Of a DNA stretch of 64,000 bases, positions 1 to 8,397 are shown piece by piece. The stretch comes from Actinomadura xylanilytica. Lineage in GTDB: Bacteria; Actinomycetota; Actinomycetes; Streptosporangiales; Streptosporangiaceae. The position numbers and the translations under genes are program-made. The stretch spans positions 248,001-312,000 of the forward strand of contig NZ_JASNWE010000004.1 in assembly GCF_030283145.1 (NCBI RefSeq), written 5' to 3'. The notes beneath the pieces were generated by a model. That model ran no database searches. It worked only from the letters and a program-made list of their open reading frames with translations, and was not told the origin of the DNA. Each line of letters begins with the position of its first letter. Position 1 is the first letter of the stretch.

Positions 1-455
1 CGTTCACCAGCGTCCCCGCCGACGCGGCGCTGGCCGCCAAGACCTGGGGCAAGGAGAACGTCATCGTCGGCGCGCCGCTCAAGGGCCCGCGCAAGCAGGT
101 CGCGTTCGGCATGCCGGGCGGGCTGGCCGTCAACGCCCGCGCCAAGAACGGCAAGGCCGCCGAGAAGTTCCTCCGGTTCATGACCAGCCCCAAGCAGATC
201 ACCGGCCTGAGCACCGCGACGGGGTTCATGTCACCGCGCACCGACGTGAAGACCTCGGCGACCGACCCGGCCGCGCAGCAGTTCGCGGACGCGCTCCAGT
301 ACACCTACCCGGGCGACACCAACGCGTCCGCCCGGCAGGTGATGGCGCTGCTGCGCACCGAGATCCAGGCGGCGCTGACCGGTAAGAAGACGCCCAAGGA
401 GGCGCTCGACGAGGCGGCCGAGCAGTCCGCCGACCTGCTGGCCAGGCAGCGCTGA
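1..455 (+). CDS. Sugar ABC transporter substrate-binding protein, C-terminal part (cut by window edge)
   Basis: About 150 C-terminal residues are visible in the frame starting at base 3; the N-terminus and lipobox lie outside the window. The readable part (GMPGGLAVNARAKNGKAA, then KFLRFMTSPKQI and ATGFMSPRTDV) is the usual C-terminal lobe of family 1 extracellular solute-binding proteins for sugars. Two MalF/MalG-type permeases follow directly with a 5-base gap, which supports a carbohydrate importer. The ligand cannot be told from this tail. No ATPase gene follows, so a shared MsiK-type ATPase elsewhere is likely (inference from actinomycete practice). Confidence 0.85.
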   Translation, partial: FTSVPADAALAAKTWGKENVIVGAPLKGPRKQVAFGMPGGLAVNARAKNGKAAEKFLRFMTSPKQITGLSTATGFMSPRTDVKTSATDPAAQQFADALQYTYPGDTNASARQVMALLRTEIQAALTGKKTPKEALDEAAEQSADLLARQR

Positions 456-460
456 CCGGC

Positions 461-1468
461 GTGGACGGCCGACTCGCCAGGCCCGCGAAGGCCGCGCCCG
501 GCCCGGCTCCGGAGACCGCGGCGCCCCCCGCGCCCGCCCCGGCTCCGGAGGCCGCGGCGCCCCCCGTGCCCGGCCGGGCGTCCGGGACGCACCCGCGCTC
601 CCGGCGGCGGATGGGCAGGCAGGCGCGCGCGGGGCTGCTCTTCGCCGCCCCCATGATCATCCTGTTCGTCCTCTTCCGGTTCGGGCCGACGCTCGGCGCG
701 TTCTTCCTGTCCCTGACCGACTACCGGCTGAACGGCGACTGGACGTTCGTCGGGATCGACAACTACACCCGGCTCGCCGGGGACGACCTCTTCCTCGACA
801 GCCTGACCGTGACGCTGCTCTACGTCGTGCTGTACGTGCCGCTGACAGTGCTGCTGTCGCTCGGCACCGCGATGGTGCTGCACCGGGTGGTGTGGGGACG
901 GGGCTTCTTCCGCGGCGTGTTCTTCCTCCCCTACGTGACCAGCATCGTGCTGGCCGCGGTGATCTGGAAGTGGATCTACGACGCGGAGGACGGCCTGGCC
1001 AACGGGCTGCTCGGGCTGGTCTCGGTCGGCCCGACCGACTTCCTCGGCCGGGCCGGGCTGGTGCTGCCCTCGATCGCGGTGACCGCGGCGTGGAAAGGGT
1101 TCGGCTACTCGATGCTGATCCTGCTCGCCGGGCTCCAGAACATCCCGCGCTCCTACACCGAGGCGGCGATGATCGACGGCGCCGGGGCCTGGCAGCGGTT
1201 CCGGCACATCACGCTGCCGATGCTGCGGCCGGTGCTGTTCTTCGTGCTGGTGATCGAGACCATCCAGTCGTTCCAGGTCTTCGACGCGATGTACGTGATG
1301 ACCGGCGGCGGGCCGGTGCGGGCCAGCTACTCGCTCGTCTACATGCTCTACGACTCGGGCTTCAAGTTCTTCGACTTCGGCTACGCCAGCGCGATCGGGC
1401 TGGTGCTGTTCGCGATCGTCCTGGTCGTGTCGCTGATCCAACGTCGATTCGTCGGAAGGGAGGACTGA
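461..1468 (+). CDS. Sugar ABC transporter permease, MalF/UgpA type
   Basis: A 335-residue membrane protein with about six hydrophobic helices and the cytoplasmic EAA loop (YTEAAMIDGAGAWQRF then ITLPML), which docks to the ATPase in binding-protein-dependent importers. The GTG start at 461 lies 5 bases after the previous stop. It gives an unusual 50-residue Ala/Pro-rich N-terminus with near repeats of PAPE(T/A)AAPP. An ATG at 611 would remove this extension, and neither start has a clear ribosome site. It forms the membrane pore with the next gene. Confidence 0.9.
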   Translation: MDGRLARPAKAAPGPAPETAAPPAPAPAPEAAAPPVPGRASGTHPRSRRRMGRQARAGLLFAAPMIILFVLFRFGPTLGAFFLSLTDYRLNGDWTFVGIDNYTRLAGDDLFLDSLTVTLLYVVLYVPLTVLLSLGTAMVLHRVVWGRGFFRGVFFLPYVTSIVLAAVIWKWIYDAEDGLANGLLGLVSVGPTDFLGRAGLVLPSIAVTAAWKGFGYSMLILLAGLQNIPRSYTEAAMIDGAGAWQRFRHITLPMLRPVLFFVLVIETIQSFQVFDAMYVMTGGGPVRASYSLVYMLYDSGFKFFDFGYASAIGLVLFAIVLVVSLIQRRFVGRED

Positions 1469-1471
1469 CCC

Positions 1472-2374
1472 GTGGCCTCCCTCACCGGAAAGTCCGCCGC
1501 GCGCAGGCCCCCCGCGAAACCCGCGAGATCCGCGAAGGCCCCGGGCGGGGCGCGGGCGCGGCGGCCCCGGGCGGGCCGGCTCACCCTGCCGGTCCTGCTG
1601 GTGCTCACCGCGCTGGTGACCGTCGTCCCGTTCGCGGCGATGGTGCTGGTCGCGTTCGCCCCGGCGGGCGGGCGCACCTTCCCGGACGCGTTCACGCCGA
1701 CCCGGTTCACGCTGGAGAACTTCCAGCACGTGCTGTCCAGCTCGGACCTGCCGCGGTGGACGCTGAACTCGCTGGTCTTCTCGCTCCTCTCGGTGGTGCT
1801 GATCCTGCTGTTCGCCTCGATGGCGGGCTACGCCTTCGCCAAGAAGCGCTTCCCGGGCCGCGACGCGCTGTTCTGGGCCCTGCTGGCGACGCTGATGGTG
1901 CCGTTCCAGGCGACGCTGATCCCGTCCTACATCCTGGTGTCCAAGCTCGGCGGGGTGGACACCTACTGGGGGATGATCGTCCCGACCCTCGCCAACGCAC
2001 AGGCGATCTTCCTGATGCGGCAGTTCATCGTGCAGCTCCCGGACGAGCTGTTCGAGGCGGCGGAGCTGGACGGCGCGTCCGAGTGGCGGATCTTCGTCAC
2101 GATCGTGCTGCCGCTGATCCGGCCCGCGCTCGCCACGCTGGGCGTGTTCGTCTTCCTGTGGCACTGGAACGACTTCCTGTGGCCGCTGGTGATCGGCCAG
2201 TCCGGCGAGATGCAGACGCTGACGGTCGGGCTCGCCACGCTCCAGAGCGAGAACGTCCCGATCAACCAGATCATGGCCGGCGCGTCCATCACCGTGCTGC
2301 CCAGCCTGCTGATCTTCGGGCTGCTCCAGCGGTACCTCACCGACAGCATCGCGATGACCGGGCTCAAGGGCTGA
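1472..2374 (+). CDS. Sugar ABC transporter permease, MalG/UgpE type
   Basis: A 300-residue inner-membrane protein starting with GTG 3 bases after the preceding permease. The first 35 residues are basic and Ala/Pro-rich, followed by about six transmembrane helices. The EAA loop is clear (LFEAAELDGASEWRIF, IVLPLIRP). It is the second pore subunit of the carbohydrate importer formed with the two upstream genes. The downstream amidohydrolase starts 5 bases after its stop, so importer and enzymes are very likely one transcript. Confidence 0.92.
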   Translation: MASLTGKSAARRPPAKPARSAKAPGGARARRPRAGRLTLPVLLVLTALVTVVPFAAMVLVAFAPAGGRTFPDAFTPTRFTLENFQHVLSSSDLPRWTLNSLVFSLLSVVLILLFASMAGYAFAKKRFPGRDALFWALLATLMVPFQATLIPSYILVSKLGGVDTYWGMIVPTLANAQAIFLMRQFIVQLPDELFEAAELDGASEWRIFVTIVLPLIRPALATLGVFVFLWHWNDFLWPLVIGQSGEMQTLTVGLATLQSENVPINQIMAGASITVLPSLLIFGLLQRYLTDSIAMTGLKG

Positions 2375-2379
2375 CCGGC

Positions 2380-3165
2380 GTGCGGACCGTCATCGACGTC
2401 AACCGGATCCTCGGACCGATCCCGACCGGCGAGGTGCCGAGCGCGGACGCGCCCGGTCTGATCGCCGAGCTGGACCGGCTGCGGATCGACCGGGCGTGCG
2501 CCGTCCACGCGCTCGCGCTGTACTACGACCCCGTCTCCGCGCACGGCGCTTCCGAACACGGTGCCTCCCAACACGGCACCTCCCAACACGGCGCCTCCTC
2601 ACACGGGGATGCCCAACCGGCCGGGACGGCGGACGCCGGACGCCTCGTCCACGTGCCGGTGCTGGTGCCGGGGCCGCTCGGCACCGGCGCCGGCACCGGC
2701 CGGCTGGTCCGGCTGTGCCCGGCCGAGCACCGCTTCGCGCTGGCCGGCCCGCACGGGCTGGCCCTCGCGGGCGAGGTCGCCGACCGGGGCGGCGGCGTGC
2801 TGCTCGGCTGGGAGTCGGCGCCGGCCGCGGACGTCCACCGGCTCGCGGCGCGGCTGCCCCGGCTCCCCATCGTGCTGATCAACACCGGCTACCGGAGCCT
2901 GCGCGAGCTGGCCGACCTGATGGACGCCCATCCCCGGATCGGCGTCGACACCGCCACCCTGAGCGGTCACCTGTCCGTCGAGTGGCTGGCCCGCCGGTAC
3001 GGGCCGCACCGGGTGCTGTTCGGGACGGGCGCACCGGTGAGCGATGACGCGGGCCCGCGGTTCCAGCTCGACCTGCTGGACCTGCCCGAGGCCGACGTCG
3101 ACCTGATCGCGGGCGGCAACGCCCGCGCCCTGCTCGGCCTCGCGGACGAGGAGTGGACGGCATGA
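2380..3165 (+). CDS. Amidohydrolase-like TIM-barrel protein lacking metal ligands
   Basis: 261 residues from a GTG at 2380. The C-terminal pattern HRVLFGTGAPV...IAGGNARALLGL is that of the amidohydrolase-2 family. However, the N-terminal motif is VIDVNRILGP where catalytic members have DxHxH, and the barrel-end motif reads FGTG instead of FGSD. The usual metal ligands are therefore absent, so it may be a structural or regulatory partner of the intact paralogue that overlaps its stop codon (ATGA at 3162-3165). A 15-base tandem repeat inserts copies of HGASQ-like pentapeptides near residue 55. Catalytic inactivity is inferred from motifs only. Confidence 0.75.
   Translation: MRTVIDVNRILGPIPTGEVPSADAPGLIAELDRLRIDRACAVHALALYYDPVSAHGASEHGASQHGTSQHGASSHGDAQPAGTADAGRLVHVPVLVPGPLGTGAGTGRLVRLCPAEHRFALAGPHGLALAGEVADRGGGVLLGWESAPAADVHRLAARLPRLPIVLINTGYRSLRELADLMDAHPRIGVDTATLSGHLSVEWLARRYGPHRVLFGTGAPVSDDAGPRFQLDLLDLPEADVDLIAGGNARALLGLADEEWTA
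2542..2606 (+). repeat. In-frame 15-base tandem repeat (HGASx pentapeptides)
   Basis: About four copies of a 15-base unit (CACGGCGCCTCCCAA-like) encode HGASE, HGASQ, HGTSQ and HGASS in succession inside the amidohydrolase-like gene. The period matches five codons, so copy-number change would keep the frame. It lies in a surface loop region between barrel elements. Confidence 0.85.
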
Positions 3166-3986
3166 CGGACGGCGACACGACGGAAGGCGGCGCGGTGGAA
3201 GGCGGCGCAGTGGACGGCGGCGACGCGTGGCGGGGGCGCGTCATCGACGCGCACGGCCATCTCGGCTCCTGGTTCAACTTCGCCATCCCCGACCCGTCCA
3301 CCGCGGGACTGCTGTCGGTGATGGACCGCGCCGGGGTCGCCACGATGTGCGTCTCGCACCTGCTGGGCGTCGGCCCGGACGCCCGCGCCGGCAACGCCCT
3401 GCTGCTCGCCGAGCTCGCGCGCCGTCCCGGCAGGCTGCTCGGCTACGCCGTCTACGATCCGCACGACCGGCAGGCCCCGGCACGGCTGGCCGAGCTGCTG
3501 GACGAGCCCGCGGTGATCGGGGTGAAGCTCCACCCCGACACGCACCAGTACCCGCTGGACGGCCCGGCCTACGCGCCGGCCTTCGCGCTCGCCGCGGACC
3601 GCGGCCGGCTCGTGCTCTCCCACGGCGAGCACGGGTCGGCGTGGTCGGACCCGGAGCGGTTCGCGACGGTCGCGGCACGGCACCCCGGCGTCCCGCTGCT
3701 GATGGGACACGCCGGGCTGTGGCCGGCCGGCTTCGACGCGGCGGCGCGGGTGGCGGACCGGTGCCCGAACGTGGTGCTGGAGATCTGCGGATCGCGGATG
3801 ACCGCCCGGCACCTCGCCCGGCTGGTCGCGACCGCGGGCGCGGACCGCATGGTGTTCGGCTCGGACGCGCTCTTCCTGGACCTGCGGGTCGGGCTCGGCC
3901 GGGTCGTGCTCGCGCCGATCGCCCCCGCCGACCGCGACCTGCTCCTGTTCGGCACCATGACCCGGCTTCTGAAGGGAACCCGATGA
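3162..3986 (+). CDS. Amidohydrolase family protein (metal-dependent hydrolase)
   Basis: 274 residues from the ATG at 3162, which overlaps the upstream stop as ATGA; a GTG at 3153 is a weaker alternative. After a Gly/Thr-rich N-terminus come the full set of amidohydrolase-2 landmarks: DAHGHLG (HxH metal pair), VKLHPD, LMGHAG and MVFGSDALFLD. The family hydrolyses or decarboxylates small ring or carboxylate substrates in the cytosol. It is intact, unlike its upstream neighbour, and is coupled by ATGA to the downstream aminotransferase. The substrate is unknown; context suggests a product of the imported sugar. Confidence 0.85.
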   Translation: MTDGDTTEGGAVEGGAVDGGDAWRGRVIDAHGHLGSWFNFAIPDPSTAGLLSVMDRAGVATMCVSHLLGVGPDARAGNALLLAELARRPGRLLGYAVYDPHDRQAPARLAELLDEPAVIGVKLHPDTHQYPLDGPAYAPAFALAADRGRLVLSHGEHGSAWSDPERFATVAARHPGVPLLMGHAGLWPAGFDAAARVADRCPNVVLEICGSRMTARHLARLVATAGADRMVFGSDALFLDLRVGLGRVVLAPIAPADRDLLLFGTMTRLLKGTR

Positions 3987-5167
3987 CGCTCGCGCTCGAT
4001 GGCGGCACCCCGGTCCGGACCGCGGGCTGGCCCGCCTGGCCGCCGCCCGCGACACCCGCGCAGCGCGCGGCGCTGCTGGAGGTGCTGGACGGCGGGGAGT
4101 GGGGCGCCACCGGCGGCACCCGGGTCGGCGCGTTCGCGGCGGCGTTCGCCGCGTCCACCGGCGCCCGGCACGGGGTCTGCACGGTGAACGGGACCGTCGC
4201 GCTGTTCCTCGCGCTGCGCGCGCTCGGCACCGGGCCCGGCGACGAGGTGATCATCCCCGCGTACACGTTCGTGGCGAGCGCGACGGCGGTGGTGCTCGCG
4301 GGCGCGCGGCCGGTGCTCGCCGACGTGACCCCCGGCACCCTGCACCTGGACCCGGACGCGGTCGCCCGGCTGATCGGCCCCCGCACCAAGGCGGTCATGC
4401 CGGTGCACCTGGCCGGGGCGCCGGTGCCGCCCGAGCCGCTGGAGGAGCTGGCGCGGGCGCACGGCGTCGCGATCGTCGAGGACGCCGCGCAGGCGCACGG
4501 CGCGTCCTGGCGCGGCCGGCCCGCCGGGACGCTCGGCGACGCCGCCTGCTTCAGCTTCCAGTCGAGCAAGGCGATGACGGCGGGCGAGGGCGGGATCGTG
4601 GTGACCTCCGATCCGGCGGCGTACGAGCGGCTGTGGTCGCTGCACAACGTGGGGCGGCGGCTGGCGGGCGGCTGGTACGAGCATCCGGAGATCGGCTGGA
4701 ACCTGCGGATGACCGAGTTCCAGGCGGCGCTGCTGCTGCCGCAGCTCGACCTGCTGGACGCGCAGATCGCCGCGCGCGAGCGCGCCGCCGGGCTGCTGGC
4801 CGGGGAGCTCGCGGGCGTCGGCGGGCTGACCCTGCTGCCCGGTCCGGACGGCACCACCCGGCACACCCGGCACCTCGGCCTGGTGCGGTACGACGCGCGG
4901 GAGTTCGGCGGCCGGCCCAAGGCCGACTTCCTGGCCGCGATGGAGGCGGAGGGCGTCCCGCTGGACGCCGGGTACCGGTCGCTGTCGCGTGAGACCGCCC
5001 TGCGCCCGCACACCGGCGCGGTGTCCTGCCCGGTGGCCGAGGCGGCGGAGGACTCGGTGGTCTGGCTGCGGCAGAACCTGCTGATGGCCGATGACGGCGC
5101 GCTCGCCGACATCGCGACCGCCGCGGCCAAGGTCCGGCGGGCGTTCCGCGCGTCCCGCGCGGCCTGA
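3983..5167 (+). CDS. DegT/DnrJ/EryC1/StrS-family PLP aminotransferase
   Basis: 394 residues, starting at an ATG overlapping the previous stop. Fold-type I sugar-aminotransferase signatures are clear: EVIIPAYTFVASATAV, AVMPVHLAG, IVEDAAQAHGA, and CFSFQSSKAMTAGEGG, which carries the PLP lysine at about residue 197. The PAWP start and GEW(G)xxGG segment also resemble AHBA-synthase-like members. It probably transfers an amino group to a keto-sugar or cyclitol. It is the last gene of the importer operon; the next gene is convergent. Confidence 0.9.
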   Translation: MTLALDGGTPVRTAGWPAWPPPATPAQRAALLEVLDGGEWGATGGTRVGAFAAAFAASTGARHGVCTVNGTVALFLALRALGTGPGDEVIIPAYTFVASATAVVLAGARPVLADVTPGTLHLDPDAVARLIGPRTKAVMPVHLAGAPVPPEPLEELARAHGVAIVEDAAQAHGASWRGRPAGTLGDAACFSFQSSKAMTAGEGGIVVTSDPAAYERLWSLHNVGRRLAGGWYEHPEIGWNLRMTEFQAALLLPQLDLLDAQIAARERAAGLLAGELAGVGGLTLLPGPDGTTRHTRHLGLVRYDAREFGGRPKADFLAAMEAEGVPLDAGYRSLSRETALRPHTGAVSCPVAEAAEDSVVWLRQNLLMADDGALADIATAAAKVRRAFRASRAA

Positions 5168-5202
5168 GCGGCGGGGGACGCGCGGTGCCCGGCGCCGGCG
5201 GG

Positions 5203-6174
5203 TCAGCCGGAGTTCAGCTCGCCGAACGCCTCGATCGCGCGGAGCGCGTCGGCCTGCGGCATCCCGGGCGGCTGGACCCGCAGGACGACGCCGTCGGCGC
5301 CCATCGCCTCATACCGGGCGAGGCGGTCGGCGCACTGCGCGGGCGAGCCGATGACGCCGCGCGCGACGATCTCGTCCCAGCCCTGCGCGTACCGGCCGGC
5401 GTCGGCGGAGGTGCGCTTCCAGCCGCCGTAGGCGTCGTAGAGCCCGCGCAGCGGGGCCTCCAGCGCGGTCCGGGCCCGCTGCGAGGACGGTGCGGCGTAG
5501 CCCTCGCGGCACACGATGACCTCGGCGCCGAGCGTGCCCGCGCCGCGCGGGAAGCCGCGGTAGGCGGCGATCTTGCCGGGCAGGTCGGCGTCGAGCTCGT
5601 TGAACGAGGTCGTCCACCCGTCGCACATCCGCGCCGTCCGCTCCAGCGCGGCCGGCACCCGGCAGCCGTTCCAGAGCCGGGGCCTCGGGTCCTGGACGGG
5701 ACGGGGCGACAGGAACGCCTCCCGCACCTGGGTGAAGCGGCCGTCGAAGGTGACCTCGTCCTCCGTCCACAGCCGGGAGAGCAGGGTCAGGCACTCCTCG
5801 AACCGGGCCACCCGCTCGGCCGGCCCGACACCGTAGAGCGCGAACTCCTCGGGCCGGTAGCCGAGCACGAACCCGGCGGTCAGCCGCCCGCCGGACAGCA
5901 CGTCGAGGTGCGCGAGCGTCTCGGCGAGCACGACCGGCTGGTAGAGCGGCGCGACGATCCCGGCGGTGGCGAGGCCGATCCGCTCGGTGTGCGCGGCCAG
6001 CCAGGTCAGCGAGGTGAGGATCTCGTGGTAGCCGGGCCGGTGCAGGTGCCGTTCGCCGAGGACGACCCAGGAGAATCCGGCCTGCTCGGCCAGCCGCGCC
6101 TGCTCGACGGCGTCTTTGAGTGAGGAGCGCTCCGTCGTGTCGCCGTAGAGGTTGAGATAAAGGCCAAGGCGCAT
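5203..6174 (-). CDS. LLM-class flavin-dependent oxidoreductase
   Basis: 323 residues if started at the ATG at 6174 (MRLGLYLNLYGD), the usual family N-terminus; an upstream start at 6210 adds 12 residues. Family motifs include WVVLGERH, ERIGLATAGIVAPLYQPVVLAE, DVLSGGRLTAGFVLGY and the C-terminal MGADGVVLRVQPPG. These enzymes use FMN or F420 as TIM-barrel monooxygenases or reductases. It is transcribed divergently from the enolase-superfamily gene across about 75 bases. Confidence 0.87.
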   Translation of the reverse strand: MRLGLYLNLYGDTTERSSLKDAVEQARLAEQAGFSWVVLGERHLHRPGYHEILTSLTWLAAHTERIGLATAGIVAPLYQPVVLAETLAHLDVLSGGRLTAGFVLGYRPEEFALYGVGPAERVARFEECLTLLSRLWTEDEVTFDGRFTQVREAFLSPRPVQDPRPRLWNGCRVPAALERTARMCDGWTTSFNELDADLPGKIAAYRGFPRGAGTLGAEVIVCREGYAAPSSQRARTALEAPLRGLYDAYGGWKRTSADAGRYAQGWDEIVARGVIGSPAQCADRLARYEAMGADGVVLRVQPPGMPQADALRAIEAFGELNSG

Positions 6175-6248
6175 GCGTGTCGCCCTCCAGTACGTCCGGA
6201 CCGTAATCATTTCGGTCCGCGTTTCCGGCCCACCCTAGGAGCTCCCCC

Positions 6249-7367
6249 GTGAACGTCCCAGTCCCCCCACCCGGCGAGCGCCCGGCGCCCGGCCGCGACC
6301 GGATCGTCCGGATCGGCACCCGCGTCGTCCGGGCGCCCTACCGCCGCCCCTTCCAGATCAGCAGCGGCGTCAGCACCGAGCTGATCAGCCTGGTCGCCGA
6401 GGTGGAGACCGCGGACGGCGCGATCGGGGTGGGCGAGACCTCGCCGATGACCGCCTACACCGGGGAGACCCTCGCCGGGGTCGCCGCCGCGGTCGAGGGG
6501 CACCTGGCGCCCGCGCTGATCGGCCGCGACCCGCTCGACCTCGCCGGCGCCCACCTGGCGATGGACGCGGCGCTGCGCGGCCAGCGGGTCGCCAAGGCGG
6601 CCCTGGACATCGCGCTGTACGACCTGGCCGGACGGGTCGCGGGGTGGCCCGTGCACGTGCTGCTCGGCGGGCGGGTCCGGGACCGGGTGCCGATCGCCTG
6701 GGTGGTGGGCCTCGGCACGCTCGACGAGATGGCCGAGGAGGCGGCCCGGTACGCCGGGCTCGGCTTCCGGCACATCAAGGTCAAGGGCGGCGAGGACCCC
6801 GCCCGCGACCTGGAGACAGTGCGCGCCGTCCGGGCCGCGCTGCCGCCGGACGCCGAGCTGGCCCTGGACGCCAACGAGGGCTATGACGCCTCCACCGCGC
6901 TGCCCGCGCTGATCCGGATGGCGGACGCCGGGCTGTCGCTGCTGGAGCAGCCGGTGCCGCACTGGGACCTGGCCGGGATGGCGCGGCTGCGCGAGCGGGT
7001 CGGGATCCGGGTGATGGCCGACGAGAGCGTCCAGTCGGCGCAGGACGCCATGGAGATCGTCCGGCGCGGCGCCGCCGACGTGCTGAACATCAAGGTCCTG
7101 AAGGTGGGCGGGCTGTACCGGGCGCTGCGGGTCGCGGCGGTCGCGGAGGCGGCCGGGCTGGCGGTCAAGATCGGCTCGATGCCGGAGCTCGGCGTGGCGA
7201 CCCTCGCCGCGCTGCACCTGGCCGCCGCGCTGCCCGGCGCGACGGTGCCCGCCGACCTCGTGGGGCCGCTCATGGTCCGGGACGAGCCGCTGGCCCCGGC
7301 CGCGTTCGCGCGGGCCGACGGGTGGGTCGCCGTGCCGGACGCCCCCGGGCTCGGCCATGCTGTCTGA
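6249..7367 (+). CDS. Mandelate racemase/muconate cycloisomerase-like enzyme (enolase superfamily)
   Basis: 372 residues from a GTG at 6249. The active-site series is complete: IKVKGG (KxK near residue 178), ALDANEG (metal Asp near 205), LLEQPVP (Glu near 231), MADESV (Glu/Asp near 257), LNIKVLKVGG (Lys near 281) and SMPELGV. The KxK...K layout and the GETSPMTAYTGET capping region are closest to the MLE/dipeptide-epimerase subgroup, but sugar-acid dehydratases remain possible. It is followed by a DapA-family aldolase, a combination common in sugar-acid catabolism. Confidence 0.88.
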   Translation: MNVPVPPPGERPAPGRDRIVRIGTRVVRAPYRRPFQISSGVSTELISLVAEVETADGAIGVGETSPMTAYTGETLAGVAAAVEGHLAPALIGRDPLDLAGAHLAMDAALRGQRVAKAALDIALYDLAGRVAGWPVHVLLGGRVRDRVPIAWVVGLGTLDEMAEEAARYAGLGFRHIKVKGGEDPARDLETVRAVRAALPPDAELALDANEGYDASTALPALIRMADAGLSLLEQPVPHWDLAGMARLRERVGIRVMADESVQSAQDAMEIVRRGAADVLNIKVLKVGGLYRALRVAAVAEAAGLAVKIGSMPELGVATLAALHLAAALPGATVPADLVGPLMVRDEPLAPAAFARADGWVAVPDAPGLGHAV

Positions 7368-7398
7368 GCCGGACCCCCGCACGAAAGGCGCTCCACCC

Positions 7399-8397
7399 AT
7401 GCAAGGCGCTCCACCGATGCACGACACTCCACCGGCGCACCACCTCGTCGAACGGCTCCGCGGCACGCTGCTGCCCGCCGTGCTCACCCCGATGGACCCG
7501 CACGGCGCCGTGGACCACGGCGCGCTCGCCGGGTACGCCCGGCGGATCGCCGCCGCGCCGATCGGCGGCGTCGCGGTCTGGGCGCACACCGGCCGCGGCC
7601 TCTACCTCTCGGACGCCGACCGGGCGCGGGTGCTGCGCGCCTGGCGGGAGGCGACCCCGCTGCCGATCGTGGCGGGGGCGGGCACGCCGCGCTCGCTGAC
7701 CGGCCCGTCCCTGGCGGAGGCCGCCGACGCCACGGTGGCGATGGCGGTGCGGGCGGCGGAGCTGGGTGCGGACGCGGTGATGGTCTACCCGGTGACCGCG
7801 TTCGGCGGCCTGGACGACGGGCCCGCCCGGACGGTGCGGCTGCACGAGCGCGTCGCCGCCGAGACCGGGCTCCCGCTCGTCGGGTTCTACCTGCACGGGG
7901 AGGCGGGCGGGTTCCCCTACCCGCCGGACCTCGTCCGCGAGCTGCTCGCCCTGCCCTCGATGCTCGGCATCAAGACCGCGACGCTGGACCGGGCGATCGG
8001 CTGCCAGGACGCGCTGTGGGCGGGACGGGGCACCGGCCGGCTCGGCATCACCGGCGAGGACCGGATGTTCGGGCCGTCCCTGATGTGGGGGGCCGACACG
8101 GCGCTGGTCGGCATCGCCGCGGCGCGGCCCGAGCTCAGCGCGCGGGTCCTGCGGGCCTGGACCGGCGGCGACCACGCCGCGTTCGTGCGCGCCTCCGAAC
8201 GGCTCGACCGGTTCGCCGCCGCGACCTTCTACGCGCCGATCGAGGGCTACGTCCAGCGGATGCACTGGGCCGCCGTCCATGACGGCCTGCTGCCGGAGGG
8301 CGCCGCGCACGACCCGTACGGTCCCCCGCCGCCCGCGCCGGAGCGCGACCGCGTCATCGCCTGCCTGGAGGAGCTGGACGCCGAGGCCCCGGGCTGA
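7399..8397 (+). CDS. DapA-family (dihydrodipicolinate synthase/N-acetylneuraminate lyase superfamily) protein
   Basis: 332 residues from the ATG at 7399, chosen because GAAAGG lies 10 bases upstream; an ATG at 7357 inside the previous gene would add 14 residues. The Schiff-base lysine is in MLGIKTATLD (near residue 192). VMVYPVTAFGG stands where DapA has its catalytic tyrosine motif, and the GTTGES loop is replaced by WAHTGRG. It is therefore probably not true DapA but a 2-keto-acid aldolase or dehydratase. Its stop directly abuts the convergent oxidoreductase stop (8397/8398). Confidence 0.85.
   Translation: MQGAPPMHDTPPAHHLVERLRGTLLPAVLTPMDPHGAVDHGALAGYARRIAAAPIGGVAVWAHTGRGLYLSDADRARVLRAWREATPLPIVAGAGTPRSLTGPSLAEAADATVAMAVRAAELGADAVMVYPVTAFGGLDDGPARTVRLHERVAAETGLPLVGFYLHGEAGGFPYPPDLVRELLALPSMLGIKTATLDRAIGCQDALWAGRGTGRLGITGEDRMFGPSLMWGADTALVGIAAARPELSARVLRAWTGGDHAAFVRASERLDRFAAATFYAPIEGYVQRMHWAAVHDGLLPEGAAHDPYGPPPPAPERDRVIACLEELDAEAPG

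Noticed and set aside
305..2164. Long minus-strand ORF of 619 codons
   Set aside because: It is antisense to the two permease genes, and its Arg/Gln/His-rich low-complexity translation is typical of the shadow frame of GC-rich coding DNA.
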